NCBI RefSeq assembly: GCF_946221935.1
Contig: NZ_CAMIGN010000010.1
Span: 1-64,000 of the forward strand
Length of the DNA: 64,000 nucleotides
DNA from: an uncultured Corynebacterium sp.
GTDB taxonomy: Bacteria > Actinomycetota > Actinomycetes > Mycobacteriales > Mycobacteriaceae
Direction: 5' to 3'
In this document: positions 37,289-49,285 of the stretch, in pieces
Position numbering within the stretch: position 1 is the first letter of the stretch
How the letters are laid out: each line of letters opens with the position of its first letter
Made by a program: the position numbers and the translations under genes
Notes under the pieces: model-generated
What the model was told of the DNA's origin: nothing
Database searches by the model: none
Seen by the model: the letters and a program-made list of their open reading frames with translations, nothing else

Positions 37289-38557
37289 TCACGTAGTGGT
37301 TGCTTTAGTCTCGCATACAACCTTCCAGATCGCGGCAGCGACCCCGGTCTTCGGGCCAGGCGGCACCTCGATGACCTCTCCATTGGGGCTTAGGATCCAG
37401 CCCGCACTATCCGGCTGGCCAAAAACCTTGCCCTCGCCCACGGCATTGCACATCAAAAGATCGCAGCCCTTCTTCTGTAGCTTTTTGCGAGCGAAGTCCA
37501 GCGGGCTACTGTTCTCATCGCCGGTTTCTGCCGCGAAACCCACGATCTTTGTTGTGGACGCCACGGCTCCGCGCGCCCGCGCCTCAACCACACCGGCGAG
37601 GATGTCCGGGTTCTCGGTGAGCTGAATCGTCGACAGATCAGCGTCAGAGCCTTTCTTCATCTTCGATCCGGCCACCTCTGCTGGGCGGTAGTCAGCTACA
37701 GCTGCAGCCATGATGACCACGTCTGCGGTGGTGGCATGTTCCATTACCGCTTCTTGCATCTCACGAGCGGTCTTCACCCTAACGACCTCGGCTCCACTGG
37801 GCGTGGGCAAGTTCTCCGTCACCCCAGCCACGAGGGTAACTTTGGCTCCCCGCTGAGCCGCAACCTCTGCCAGCGCGTAGCCCTGTCGCCCAGACGAGGC
37901 ATTACCCAGATAGCGCACGGGATCCAACGGCTCATGCGTACCACCGGCGCTAATGAGTACCCGCTTGCCTTCGAGATCACGGGTAAATGCATCTCGATCC
38001 GCCTGCACAGTAAGAGCCAACTGGCCAATCTGTTCCGGTTCCGGCAGCCGACCGACGCCAGTGTCTGTGCCAGTAAGTCGCCCGTGGGCGGGATCCAGAA
38101 CGGTAATCCCGTGCCGACGCAGCGTCGCCACATTATCTACAGTCGCCGGGTTCTCCCACATCTCCGTGTGCATTGCAGGAGCCAGCACCACGGGGCACGT
38201 CGCTACCAAACAACTTGCAGTCAGCAGATCATCGGCACGTCCATGAGCAATCCGAGCCATCAAATCCGCCGTCGCCGGAGCCACGACAATAAGATCGGCA
38301 TCTTGCCCGAGCCGAACGTGCTGTACCTCATCCACCGCATCGAATACTTCAGTCGCCACCGGATGGCCCGACAGCGCTTCAAATGTGGAAGCGCCGACGA
38401 AGTTCAATGCCGATCGGGTCGGAATCACCCGCACATCATGGCCGCGTTCAGTGAAATAGCGCACCAAGTGAGCGGCCTTATACGCAGCAATGCCGCCCCC
38501 TACGCCGATAACGACGCGGAGCGGCTTGGTGTTGGTTAAAGCTGATGCAACGTTCAC
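37289..38557 (-). CDS. coaBC: Bifunctional phosphopantothenoylcysteine decarboxylase / synthase
   Basis: Two coenzyme A steps on one chain, 422 residues. The N-terminal CoaC flavoprotein domain has VIGVGGGIAAYKAA and the active-site APAMHTEMWENP. The C-terminal CoaB domain (from about 190) has LISAGGTHEPLDPVRYLGN and AAAVADYRPAE, with the lysine-rich substrate loop SKMKKGS. It lies 20 bp after rpoZ in the same direction. Confidence 0.97.
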   Translation of the reverse strand: MNVASALTNTKPLRVVIGVGGGIAAYKAAHLVRYFTERGHDVRVIPTRSALNFVGASTFEALSGHPVATEVFDAVDEVQHVRLGQDADLIVVAPATADLMARIAHGRADDLLTASCLVATCPVVLAPAMHTEMWENPATVDNVATLRRHGITVLDPAHGRLTGTDTGVGRLPEPEQIGQLALTVQADRDAFTRDLEGKRVLISAGGTHEPLDPVRYLGNASSGRQGYALAEVAAQRGAKVTLVAGVTENLPTPSGAEVVRVKTAREMQEAVMEHATTADVVIMAAAVADYRPAEVAGSKMKKGSDADLSTIQLTENPDILAGVVEARARGAVASTTKIVGFAAETGDENSSPLDFARKKLQKKGCDLLMCNAVGEGKVFGQPDSAGWILSPNGEVIEVPPGPKTGVAAAIWKVVCETKATTT

Positions 38558-38577
38558 AACGAATCAGCCTAGCTGGT

Positions 38578-38859
38578 TTAACCCTCGGTGTGTTCTAACA
38601 GATCCCGGTTAATCTCGCGCAGAGCGATGGACAGGGGCTTCTCGTGGACATCCGGGGTAACCAGAGGTCCGACGAACTCAAAGACGCCCTCGTCGACCGT
38701 CTGGAAGTAGTCGTTGATCTGACGTGCGCGCTTAGCTGCGAAGATGACCAAGGCGTACTTGGAAGACACCTTCGTGAGAAGCTCGTCGATGGGTGGGTTG
38801 GTGATGCCTACAGGAGGATCGAACACGCTATCGTTCGCATTCACGTCCTGGTTTTCCAC
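38578..38859 (-). CDS. rpoZ: DNA-directed RNA polymerase omega subunit
   Basis: Small polymerase subunit that helps fold beta-prime. 93 residues. GITNPPIDELL and SKYALVIFAAKRARQINDY are the conserved core. The start is taken as GTG 38859 because AGAAGG lies 8-9 bases upstream and family members have only a short leader before the core. The frame is open to 38919. Between gmk and coaBC, the standard position. Confidence 0.93.
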   Translation of the reverse strand: MENQDVNANDSVFDPPVGITNPPIDELLTKVSSKYALVIFAAKRARQINDYFQTVDEGVFEFVGPLVTPDVHEKPLSIALREINRDLLEHTEG

Positions 38860-38946
38860 GGTATGCACCTTCTTTGGTGGGTTGTAAACTGTATATTCTT
38901 TTAGTTCTTTATTGAGCACAGTACTCGCAGCGTGCCGCCGCGGCTT

Positions 38947-39513
38947 CTATCGGAGAAAGCCGCTGATTGTCGCGACTGCTTGTTCCACGTCATCGTTGAC
39001 CACCACATGGTCGAACTCCGACTGCGAGGCCATTTCGACTTTCGCAGTCTCCAAGCGACGTTCAATGACGTCCTGGGTTTCCGTACCGCGACCGGTCAGA
39101 CGCTCTACGAGCACTTCCCAGGACGGCGGCGCAAGGAAAACTGTTTGTACCTCGGGCAGCATCTTCTTGACGTTACGAGCGCCTTCGAGGTCAACCTCGA
39201 CGAGAACGGGGCGGGCTTGAGCCAACGCGTTCTCAATCGGCTCACGCGGCGTGCCGGATAGCTGCAGACCACCGTGGATCTCCGCCCACTCGAGCATCTT
39301 ACCCGCCGCGATATTGTCCTCGAACTGCTCGCGGGTGACGTAGATGTAGTCCTCGCCATCGACTTCGCCCGGACGTGGGGCGCGGGTGGTCATGGACACA
39401 CTGAAGAACAGATCCGGAACGTCCGAGCGCAGACGACGGACGACTGTGGACTTCCCCACTGCCGAAGGTCCTGCGAGGACGACGATCCGGCCGCTATTCA
39501 GGTCCTGGCTCAA
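38947..39513 (-). CDS. gmk: Guanylate kinase
   Basis: Phosphorylates GMP to GDP. 188 residues. The P-loop GPSAVGKST is near 15-23, and the GMP-binding segments SVSMTTRAPRPGEVDG and EWAEIHGGLQLSGTPR are intact. It begins 2 bp after mihF, so the two share a transcript with rpoZ. Confidence 0.97.
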   Translation of the reverse strand: MSQDLNSGRIVVLAGPSAVGKSTVVRRLRSDVPDLFFSVSMTTRAPRPGEVDGEDYIYVTREQFEDNIAAGKMLEWAEIHGGLQLSGTPREPIENALAQARPVLVEVDLEGARNVKKMLPEVQTVFLAPPSWEVLVERLTGRGTETQDVIERRLETAKVEMASQSEFDHVVVNDDVEQAVATISGFLR

Positions 39514-39515
39514 GA

Positions 39516-39836
39516 TTATTCCTCGAAACCGAAGTGCTCCAGCAGGGCGCGACGCTGACGGTCGCCCAGGCCACGGATACGGCGGGTTTCGGCGATCTCC
39601 AGCTGCTCCATGATTTCCTTGGCCTTCACCTTGCCAACCTTCGGCAGGGAGACCAGCAGAGCGGAAACCTTCATCTTGCCCAGGGTCTCATCGGTTTCGG
39701 CGTCCTTCAGGACCTGCTTCAGGTCGGTGCCGCCACGCTTCAGCTTCTCGCGCAGTTCTGCGCGTGCCTTGCGTGCCTCGGCTGCCTTCTTCAGCGCCGC
39801 TGCGCGCTGCTCATCGGTCAACTGGGGAAGTGCCAC
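39516..39836 (-). CDS. mihF: Actinobacterial integration host factor mIHF
   Basis: Nucleoid-associated DNA-binding protein specific to actinobacteria, 106 residues. The basic N-terminal helix LKKAAEARKARAELREKLKR is followed by an H2TH-type fold with LPKVGKVKAKEIMEQL and RRIRGLGDRQR. It stimulates phage integration in mycobacteria and shapes the chromosome. Preceded by a 294-bp region with palindromes, suggesting substantial control. Confidence 0.96.
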   Translation of the reverse strand: MALPQLTDEQRAAALKKAAEARKARAELREKLKRGGTDLKQVLKDAETDETLGKMKVSALLVSLPKVGKVKAKEIMEQLEIAETRRIRGLGDRQRRALLEHFGFEE

Positions 39837-39881
39837 GGGTGCCTCCGTTTAATATTCTCGTCTTTTGAATGGAAAGTTTTT

Positions 39882-39896
39882 CTGGTTGATAACCAG
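39882..39896. promoter_or_regulatory. Inverted repeat CTGGTT-GAT-AACCAG upstream of mihF
   Basis: Perfect 6-base arms with a 3-base loop, 46-60 bp upstream of mihF. In the mRNA it would form a short hairpin in the 5' leader. No T-run follows on the minus strand, so it is not a terminator for pyrF. It may be an operator or a leader structure. Confidence 0.4.
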
Positions 39897-39975
39897 CATG
39901 CTGTAGAGACCGAACGGTATTCCAAGCAACGCTGGATATTAAGTTGTCTCGGATAATTTTGCCAAGCTGACACAC

Positions 39976-39991
39976 CGAGAATATGTTCTCG
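39976..39991. promoter_or_regulatory. Palindrome CGAGAA-TATG-TTCTCG upstream of mihF
   Basis: Perfect 6-base arms with a 4-base centre, about 140 bp upstream of mihF. It resembles but does not match the actinobacterial LexA box (TCGAAC-N4-GTTCGA). Nearby minus-strand -10-like hexamers are TACAGT (just upstream) and TAATAT (closer to the gene). The bound regulator is unknown. Confidence 0.45.
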
Positions 39992-40130
39992 ACTACTGTA
40001 CACGGTTCAGGAAAGACACCTAAAAGTGCAACTGCGGTACCGCGACACTAGGTTTCAAACAATGCATGTCAGTGTAGCACCCGGAATCCTAGAAAGCAGC
40101 AAAAGCCCCTGCTAAAAGCCGGTTAAAGTC

Positions 40131-40975
40131 TCAAAGTGTGAGCTGTGTCGCCTGCTCTTTCACCGCTGCGCGGAGGTCGGCCACGTCGGGTCCGGCACGG
40201 AGCACACCGCGAGAGACATTTGGTGAGACTAATGACGCCGTCTCGTCTCCCCCGGCAATACGCTTCACATCGTCCATAGTTCCGCCCTGTGCACCTACCC
40301 CAGGCATCAGAACCATGCCGCCGACACGGTCCAAGCGGGGTGGATCAGCCAGGGTTGCGCCTACCACCACGCCCACGTTGCCAGCACCGGAATGCTGGGC
40401 ATTTTCCTCGGCCACTCGATCCACAATGTGTTGCGCCAGGTTCACCTGCGTTCCATCAAACAGGGAACGCTGAACGCCACGGGCCTCCGGGTTAGAGGTT
40501 GCAGCCAGCACGATCACTCCCCTGCCGTGTTGCTCGCTCAGGTCGAGAACAGGCCGCAGGGATTCAAACCCCAACCAGGGGGAAACGGTCACGGCGTCAC
40601 TACACAAGGGCGACTCCGGGTCCAGCCATGCTCGGGCATAACCTGCCATAGTGGATCCAATGTCGCCACGCTTGGCGTCGGCAATCACCAAAACACCTGC
40701 GCGTCGTAATTGTGCAATGGATTCTTCCAGGACAGCTAGACCCGCAGAACCGAACTGTTCATAGAAGGCAACTTGAGGCTTTACGACACACGCAACATCC
40801 GCAAAAGCCTCGACGCACGTCTTACTGAAGGCCTCAAGCCCTTCGACATTCGCTTCGAGGCCCCAAGCTTCCAAGATGCCGACGTGGGGATCCATGCCCA
40901 CGCAAAGCTGCCCATAGGTCGTAGAGCGCTCAAGGAACCGCTGCCCAAAGGTCAGGCTTGGGTCTTCGCTCCCGC

Positions 40976-40979
<4 letters not shown>
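40131..40979 (-). CDS. pyrF: Orotidine-5'-phosphate decarboxylase, type 2
   Basis: Last step of UMP synthesis. 282 residues, the longer actinobacterial type. The catalytic Asp-Lys-Asp array is in DAKRGDIGSTM (101-111), with VGMDPH near 28-32 and LMPGVGAQGG binding the phosphate. The start overlaps the carB stop by 4 bp. Downstream, AGCAG/CTGCT arms at 40095-40113 with a short T-rich tail could be a weak terminator of the pyr transcript. Confidence 0.97.
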
Positions 40980-44341
<3,362 letters not shown>

Positions 44342-44399
44342 TGGTGTCTTCCCTACTATCCCTGTTGCTTAAGGTTGCTGCAGTTTCTTCAGTTGCGTT

Positions 44400-45539
44400 T
44401 TAGTTGCTGTACTTTTCGAGGTTCTCGAAGAACTTGTCGAACAGCGGGTTTGCATCGTGCGGTCCAGCCGCGGATTCCGGGTGGTATTGGACGGAGAATG
44501 CGCTGCCATCTACCAGCGCTACTCCCTCAACCACGTCATCGTTCAGGCAGGTGTGCGTCACCTGCGCCTCGCCGAACGGGGTGTCGAAAGTCTCCAAAGC
44601 CTTGCCCTTCAGAGCGAAGCCGTGGTTCTGTGCGGTGATGTCGATCTTGCCAGTTCGGTGGTCGATCACCGGCACGTTCGTACCCCGGTGGCCGAATTTC
44701 AGCTTGTAGGTATCCATGCCGAGTGCGCGACCAAGCAGCTGGTTACCAAAGCAGATGCCGAAGAACGGGATCTTCGCTTCCAGTACCTTCTTTAGCTCCT
44801 CCACGGTTGCATCGGCGGTCGCCGGATCGCCTGGGCCGTTGGAGATGAACACGCCCGAGGCGTTGTACTCCTCCATCAGCTTCTTTACCTCGTCGAAGGT
44901 AGTCGTCGAGGGAACGACCACGCTGCGCACGCCGCGCTTGGAGAACTCGCGCGGGGTGTTGGTCTTAATACCCATGTCGTAGGCGATGATGGTGTGCTTG
45001 ATTTCCCCTTCAGCCTCCACCACGTACAGCTCGTCGGTGCTTACATCGCCGGAAAGGTCTGCACCCGCCATTGCCGGTTGAGCCTGAACCTGGCTGATCA
45101 TATCGTCGTCGGAGCTAAGGGCGTCACCGCTAAAGATGCCCGCGGCTACCGAACCCTTGTCGCGCAAGTGGCGAACGATCGCGCGCGTGTCTACGCCCTG
45201 GATGCCGATGATTTCCTGCGCTTCCATCTCCTCCGGCAGGCTCCGGGTGGCACGCCAGTTGCTTACGGTGCGGGAAAGATCGCGGATTACCAGCCCAGCG
45301 ACCCAGATGTTCCCGCCACGGGACTCGGAATCCTCGTCGTTCCAGCCGGTGTTTCCAATGTGCGGAGCGGTCGCCACCACAATCTGACGGTGGTAAGACG
45401 GGTCGGTCATTGTCTCTTGATAACCGGTCATGGCGGTGGTGAAAACTGCCTCGCCCAGGGTGCGCCCCGTCGCGCCGAATGCGCGGCCGCGGAAGATCTT
45501 TCCATCGGCGAGAACCAGTGCTGCTGGCGTGTAGCTCAT
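44400..45539 (-). CDS. carA: Carbamoyl-phosphate synthase, small chain
   Basis: Glutaminase subunit feeding ammonia to CarB. 379 residues. The class I amidotransferase nucleophile is in FFGICFGNQLLGRAL, and the catalytic His-Glu pair in VQYHPES. N-terminal ALVLADGKIFRGRAFGA is typical. AAGGAA precedes the ATG. Lies between pyrC and carB of the pyrimidine cluster. Confidence 0.98.
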   Translation of the reverse strand: MSYTPAALVLADGKIFRGRAFGATGRTLGEAVFTTAMTGYQETMTDPSYHRQIVVATAPHIGNTGWNDEDSESRGGNIWVAGLVIRDLSRTVSNWRATRSLPEEMEAQEIIGIQGVDTRAIVRHLRDKGSVAAGIFSGDALSSDDDMISQVQAQPAMAGADLSGDVSTDELYVVEAEGEIKHTIIAYDMGIKTNTPREFSKRGVRSVVVPSTTTFDEVKKLMEEYNASGVFISNGPGDPATADATVEELKKVLEAKIPFFGICFGNQLLGRALGMDTYKLKFGHRGTNVPVIDHRTGKIDITAQNHGFALKGKALETFDTPFGEAQVTHTCLNDDVVEGVALVDGSAFSVQYHPESAAGPHDANPLFDKFFENLEKYSN

Positions 45540-45610
45540 TGTGCTTGTTTCCTTAACTCTTAGCTGTTGTGTTTGGTTCTTTTTCTTAATTGACGCCCAC
45601 TCGTGGATGC

Positions 45611-46966
45611 TTAGTGCACCGCTGAGCCATTCTTGCAGGTCACCTTGCCCCGCAACAGCGTGGTGCTCACCTTCACGGGCATGTCCATGCCCTCGTAGGG
45701 AGTGTTATTGGCCTTGGAAGCCATGTCGTGGCCGTGCGCGACCCAGGACTTATTGACATCCACAGCGCACAAGTTTGCCGGTTCCCCGACCGCAATCGGG
45801 CGACCATGTCCGGGGAGCTTGGTGATCTCGGCAGGTCGCTCGGACATCACCTTGGCTACGAAGCGCCAATCCTGGTCGCCGTCGATAACGAAGATCTTGG
45901 CGATGAGTGCCAGAGAGGTCTCGATTCCCAGCATGCCGGGGCGGGCCTTATCGAACTCGCAGCACTTGTCTTCCGAACCATGTGGCGCGTGATCGGTGGC
46001 CACGCAGTCGACGGTGCCGTCGATGAGTGCTGCACGGAGCGCCTCCACATCGCGTTGTTCGCGCAGCGGCGGGTTGACTCGGTTCACGCCGTCGTAGGTT
46101 TCCAGTCGCTCATCGGTGAGCAGCAGGTGGTGTGGGGTTACCTCTGCGGTAAGCGGAATGTCCTGGTCTTTCGCCCAGCGCAGCAGATCCACGGTACCTT
46201 CCGTGGAGGCGTGGCAGATGTGCAGCCTTCCGCCGTAGTCGCGAGCCATGATGGCATCCCGGGCGACGATGGATTCTTCGGCGACACGCGGCCATCCGCC
46301 CAGGCCGAGACGCGCGGCGGTCTCTCCCTCGTGGGCGACAGCGCCGATGGTCAGGCGGGGCTCCTCGCAGTGCTGAGCCAGCAGCACATCCATTCCCTTG
46401 GAGTACTCGATGGCGCGACGCATTAGGCGTGGATCGTCGACGCACTTTCCGTCGTCGGAGAACATCCGCACCTTGGCATCAGAATCGGCCATCATGCCAA
46501 ACTCCGTAAGCTCCTTGCCCTCTAGTCCCTTCGAGATAGAGCCGACGGGGTGAACGTCGCAGAGATTCGTGTTTTGCCCCTTGTACCACACCATTTCTGC
46601 GATCGCGGGGTTGTCAGTCACGGGAGCAGTGTTGGCCATAGTGAATACAGCCGTAAAGCCACCCTGAGCCGCTGCTGCGGAGCCGGTGGAAATGGTCTCA
46701 GTATCTTCCCGTCCCGGTTCGCGTAGGTGCACATGCATGTCCACCAGCCCCGGTAACAACACTTGTCCGTCGAGATCCAGTACCTCCGCACCCGCTGGAG
46801 CAGAGTCACCCAGGTCGCTGCCGATCTCGGAGATTACGCCATCTTGGATAAGCACATCCTGCTTGTCGCCCTCGCCGTAGATCAATACGCCGCGTAACAG
46901 GACTGCCTTGTCAGCGCCGGTCGGGTGGCTGGCCAACTCGCCGGTGGCAGGATACTCGGAGGTCAT
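45611..46966 (-). CDS. pyrC: Dihydroorotase
   Basis: Zinc amidohydrolase closing carbamoyl-aspartate to dihydroorotate. 451 residues, class I. Zinc ligands are in LVDMHVHLREPG, and the conserved region DCVATDHAPH holds the catalytic Asp. I chose ATG 46966 (MTSEYPAT) because AAAGGAG lies 8 bases upstream; ATG 47020 would add 18 residues with a weaker AGAGG site. Follows pyrB. Confidence 0.96.
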   Translation of the reverse strand: MTSEYPATGELASHPTGADKAVLLRGVLIYGEGDKQDVLIQDGVISEIGSDLGDSAPAGAEVLDLDGQVLLPGLVDMHVHLREPGREDTETISTGSAAAAQGGFTAVFTMANTAPVTDNPAIAEMVWYKGQNTNLCDVHPVGSISKGLEGKELTEFGMMADSDAKVRMFSDDGKCVDDPRLMRRAIEYSKGMDVLLAQHCEEPRLTIGAVAHEGETAARLGLGGWPRVAEESIVARDAIMARDYGGRLHICHASTEGTVDLLRWAKDQDIPLTAEVTPHHLLLTDERLETYDGVNRVNPPLREQRDVEALRAALIDGTVDCVATDHAPHGSEDKCCEFDKARPGMLGIETSLALIAKIFVIDGDQDWRFVAKVMSERPAEITKLPGHGRPIAVGEPANLCAVDVNKSWVAHGHDMASKANNTPYEGMDMPVKVSTTLLRGKVTCKNGSAVH

Positions 46967-47044
46967 AGTGAATGCTCCTTTGTCGAAAGTCTTATTGTCT
47001 GTCTGTGCTGTGTTTGCCATGCTGAACCTCTGTACCCTTTTTCG

Positions 47045-47980
47045 CTATCCTTCGTCCCCGACCAAAAGGGTAAATAGGACGGCCATACGCACATGCACGC
47101 CGGCGGTCACCTGATTAAGCACCACGGTGTTCGGCAGATCAGCCACATCGTAGTTAATTTCCATACCCCTCAGCATCGGCCCCGGGTGCATGATGATGGC
47201 TTCATCCTTCATACGTTCCGCACGTGCCTGCGAGAGTCCGTAGCGGGTGGCGTACTCGCGGTGCGAGGGGAAGAAGCCACCATTCATGCGCTCAGCTTGG
47301 ACTCGCAGCATCATAACCACGTCGGCGTCGGCAATCTCACTGTCGAAGTCGTAGCTGACACGCACGCTGTCCGGGTATGCACCCCAGTGCTCAATCCCCA
47401 GTGGAATTAGTGTCGGTGGAGCTACGAACACCACCTCCGCGCCGAGGGTCGTCAGCAGTTGGGCATTCGAGCGAGCCACGCGGGAGTGCAGGATATCGCC
47501 GACAATAATGACCTTCTTGCCACTAATGTCCCCAATGCGGTTGCGCATTGTGGTGGCGTCCAAGAGGGCTTGGGTTGGGTGCTGGTTGGAACCGTCACCT
47601 GCGTTGATAATGGCCGTATCATCCAGCCACCCCGCGACCTGCCGGGCCGCACCGGAGGACGGGTGGCGCATAATGATCGCATCGGCGCCGACGGCTTTCA
47701 GCGTGAGTGCGGTATCGCGGAGGGATTCGCCCTTCTTCACTGAGGAGCTGCTGGCGGAGATGTTGATAACATCCGCGCTCATCCACTTTCCGGCGGTTTC
47801 AAACGAGGAACGGGTACGGGTGGAATTTTCGTAGAACATCGTGAAGATGGTGCGACCCCGCAGGGTGGGCAGCTTCTTCATTTCGCGACCATCGAGTGCC
47901 TCAGCAAAGCGATCGGCCTCATCCATTAGCCCCAGAATCTCGGACTTGTTCAGGTCAGCGATGCTAATCAGGTGCTTCAT
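47045..47980 (-). CDS. pyrB: Aspartate carbamoyltransferase, catalytic chain
   Basis: Joins carbamoyl phosphate and aspartate. 311 residues. The carbamoyl-phosphate site ENSTRTRSSFE is near 51-61, and MRHPSSGAAR and HPTQALLDA are present. No regulatory pyrI gene is next to it, as usual in actinobacteria. It begins 3 bp after pyrR. Confidence 0.98.
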   Translation of the reverse strand: MKHLISIADLNKSEILGLMDEADRFAEALDGREMKKLPTLRGRTIFTMFYENSTRTRSSFETAGKWMSADVINISASSSSVKKGESLRDTALTLKAVGADAIIMRHPSSGAARQVAGWLDDTAIINAGDGSNQHPTQALLDATTMRNRIGDISGKKVIIVGDILHSRVARSNAQLLTTLGAEVVFVAPPTLIPLGIEHWGAYPDSVRVSYDFDSEIADADVVMMLRVQAERMNGGFFPSHREYATRYGLSQARAERMKDEAIIMHPGPMLRGMEINYDVADLPNTVVLNQVTAGVHVRMAVLFTLLVGDEG

Positions 47981-47983
47981 GGG

Positions 47984-48571
47984 CTACTTACTCTCTTCCT
48001 GTGCGCTCGACCGGCGGAACAGAATTACGTTGTCGACGTCGTCCAGCTCGGCGAGGTTTACCGTCACATCCTCATCCGCAGCTGTGGGAATGTTCTTGCC
48101 TACGTAGTCCGCTCGGATAGGCAACTTTCGGTGGCCACGGTCGATGAGGACAGCCACCTGTACGGATTCTGGTCGGCCAATGTCCGTCAGGGCGTCGAGA
48201 GCGGCGCGAATAGACCGACCGCTGTACAAAACATCGTCGACTAGCACTACGGTGGTGCCGTCAATTCCTTGCGGTGGAACCTTCGTGGGCTTCAGCGCCC
48301 GATGACTTGTGGTGCGAAGGTCGTCTCGATACAGGGTGATGTCCAAAGAACCCTGGAAGACTTCTACCCCCGTGAAATGCTCAATTTTCTCGGCTAGTCG
48401 TGCCGCGAGTGGCACTCCCCCCGATGGAATGCCTAGAAGAACCACGCGTTGGGCGTCTTCCCCGTCAAGCGCGGTCTTTTCAATAATTTGGTGCGCGATG
48501 CGCGCGACAGTACGGGAAACTTGATCTGCGTCGAGTAAGGTGACGCCAGTTTCCCCAGCCGTCGGGTTCAT
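47984..48571 (-). CDS. pyrR: PyrR, pyrimidine operon regulator / uracil phosphoribosyltransferase
   Basis: RNA-binding regulator that senses UMP and retains uracil phosphoribosyltransferase activity. 195 residues. The PRPP-binding loop VVLVDDVLYSGRS (108-120) is intact. First gene of pyrR-pyrB-pyrC-carA-carB-pyrF. An AAAGGAGG ribosome binding site lies 4-5 bases before the ATG, inside a candidate PyrR-binding hairpin, so the protein may repress its own translation and that of the operon. Confidence 0.97.
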   Translation of the reverse strand: MNPTAGETGVTLLDADQVSRTVARIAHQIIEKTALDGEDAQRVVLLGIPSGGVPLAARLAEKIEHFTGVEVFQGSLDITLYRDDLRTTSHRALKPTKVPPQGIDGTTVVLVDDVLYSGRSIRAALDALTDIGRPESVQVAVLIDRGHRKLPIRADYVGKNIPTAADEDVTVNLAELDDVDNVILFRRSSAQEESK

Positions 48572-48574
48572 CGT

Positions 48575-48603
48575 GACCTCCTTTCCCGCCTCTCTGTGCG
48601 GTC
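48575..48603 (-). promoter_or_regulatory. Candidate PyrR-binding RNA loop enclosing the pyrR ribosome binding site
   Basis: On the minus strand GACC (48600-48603) pairs with GGTC (48575-48578). The loop carries CAGAGAGG (48589-48596), the core of the PyrR recognition sequence known from Bacillus, then GCGGGAAAGGAGG. The stem takes in part of the ribosome binding site, so bound PyrR would block initiation. This mechanism is described for mycobacterial pyr leaders. Confidence 0.6.
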
Positions 48604-48640
48604 TGTTAAAGGATGTCTACATTGTCCGACTCGCAGTCTA

Positions 48641-49264
48641 TCACGCGTCTGCGGAATCACCGGCTTCCTTAACGGAAGCCTCCCCCTCTTCGTTTACGAC
48701 GTCACCAAGCAGTGAATCCAGGTTGTCGTCGGCCTCGCTATTGGCACGCTGCGCTGCAGCTGCATCGGCGATCTGCAGGTCAGCCTGTACCTGCATGTCC
48801 TTGTTGATGCCATCCAGTACTGCGTGAATGTAGCTCGGAGCCTTGTCGTGGGAGTATTCGCTCGCCAGCTCTACCCCCTCAACTACTGCCACCTGAGAGG
48901 GGACATCATCGTTGAACTTCAGCTCCCAGGCAGCGACGCGCAACACGGCGCGGTCGACGGCTGGCAGGCGATCCAGGCGCCACTCGCTGGAAAGGTGCAA
49001 AGCGATGGCTTCGTCCAGCGCATCCAGGTTCGTTGCCACTCCGGGCACAATCTGCTGGGTGTACTCCGGCACCGGCTTGACCTGATTAGCCGCATCCTTG
49101 GCCAGGGAAATGCGCTCTTCGACGATCTCCACCGGGTCGATGTCGCGGAACTCCGCCTCAAACAGAATGTCCACTGCTCGGCGGCGCGCCTTGTAGCGGG
49201 AGCCATGGCGCTTAAACGAGGTGCCTTTGCCCGCGTTCGTCTCAGCTGTACGTTCTTCAGTCAT
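48641..49264 (-). CDS. nusB: Transcription antitermination protein NusB
   Basis: RNA-binding protein of the rRNA antitermination complex with NusE (S10). 207 residues, longer than the usual 130-160. The all-helical core (RRRAVDILFEAEFRD to DKAPSYIHAVLDGI) ends near residue 150. A tail of about 55 mostly acidic residues follows, as in other corynebacteria. It lies 21 bp after efp and 69 bp before pyrR. Confidence 0.95.
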   Translation of the reverse strand: MTEERTAETNAGKGTSFKRHGSRYKARRRAVDILFEAEFRDIDPVEIVEERISLAKDAANQVKPVPEYTQQIVPGVATNLDALDEAIALHLSSEWRLDRLPAVDRAVLRVAAWELKFNDDVPSQVAVVEGVELASEYSHDKAPSYIHAVLDGINKDMQVQADLQIADAAAAQRANSEADDNLDSLLGDVVNEEGEASVKEAGDSADA

Positions 49265-49285
49265 GGGTGAAAAGCAGTCGCTGCC

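Noticed and set aside
39976..39991. SOS/LexA box upstream of mihF
   Set aside because: Arms are CGAGAA/TTCTCG, whereas the actinobacterial box is TCGAAC-N4-GTTCGA; kept only as an unassigned palindrome.
40095..40113. AGCAG/CTGCT hairpin after pyrF as a terminator
   Set aside because: Only five pairs with a 9-base loop and a broken T-run (TTTCT). Mentioned with pyrF but too weak for its own entry.
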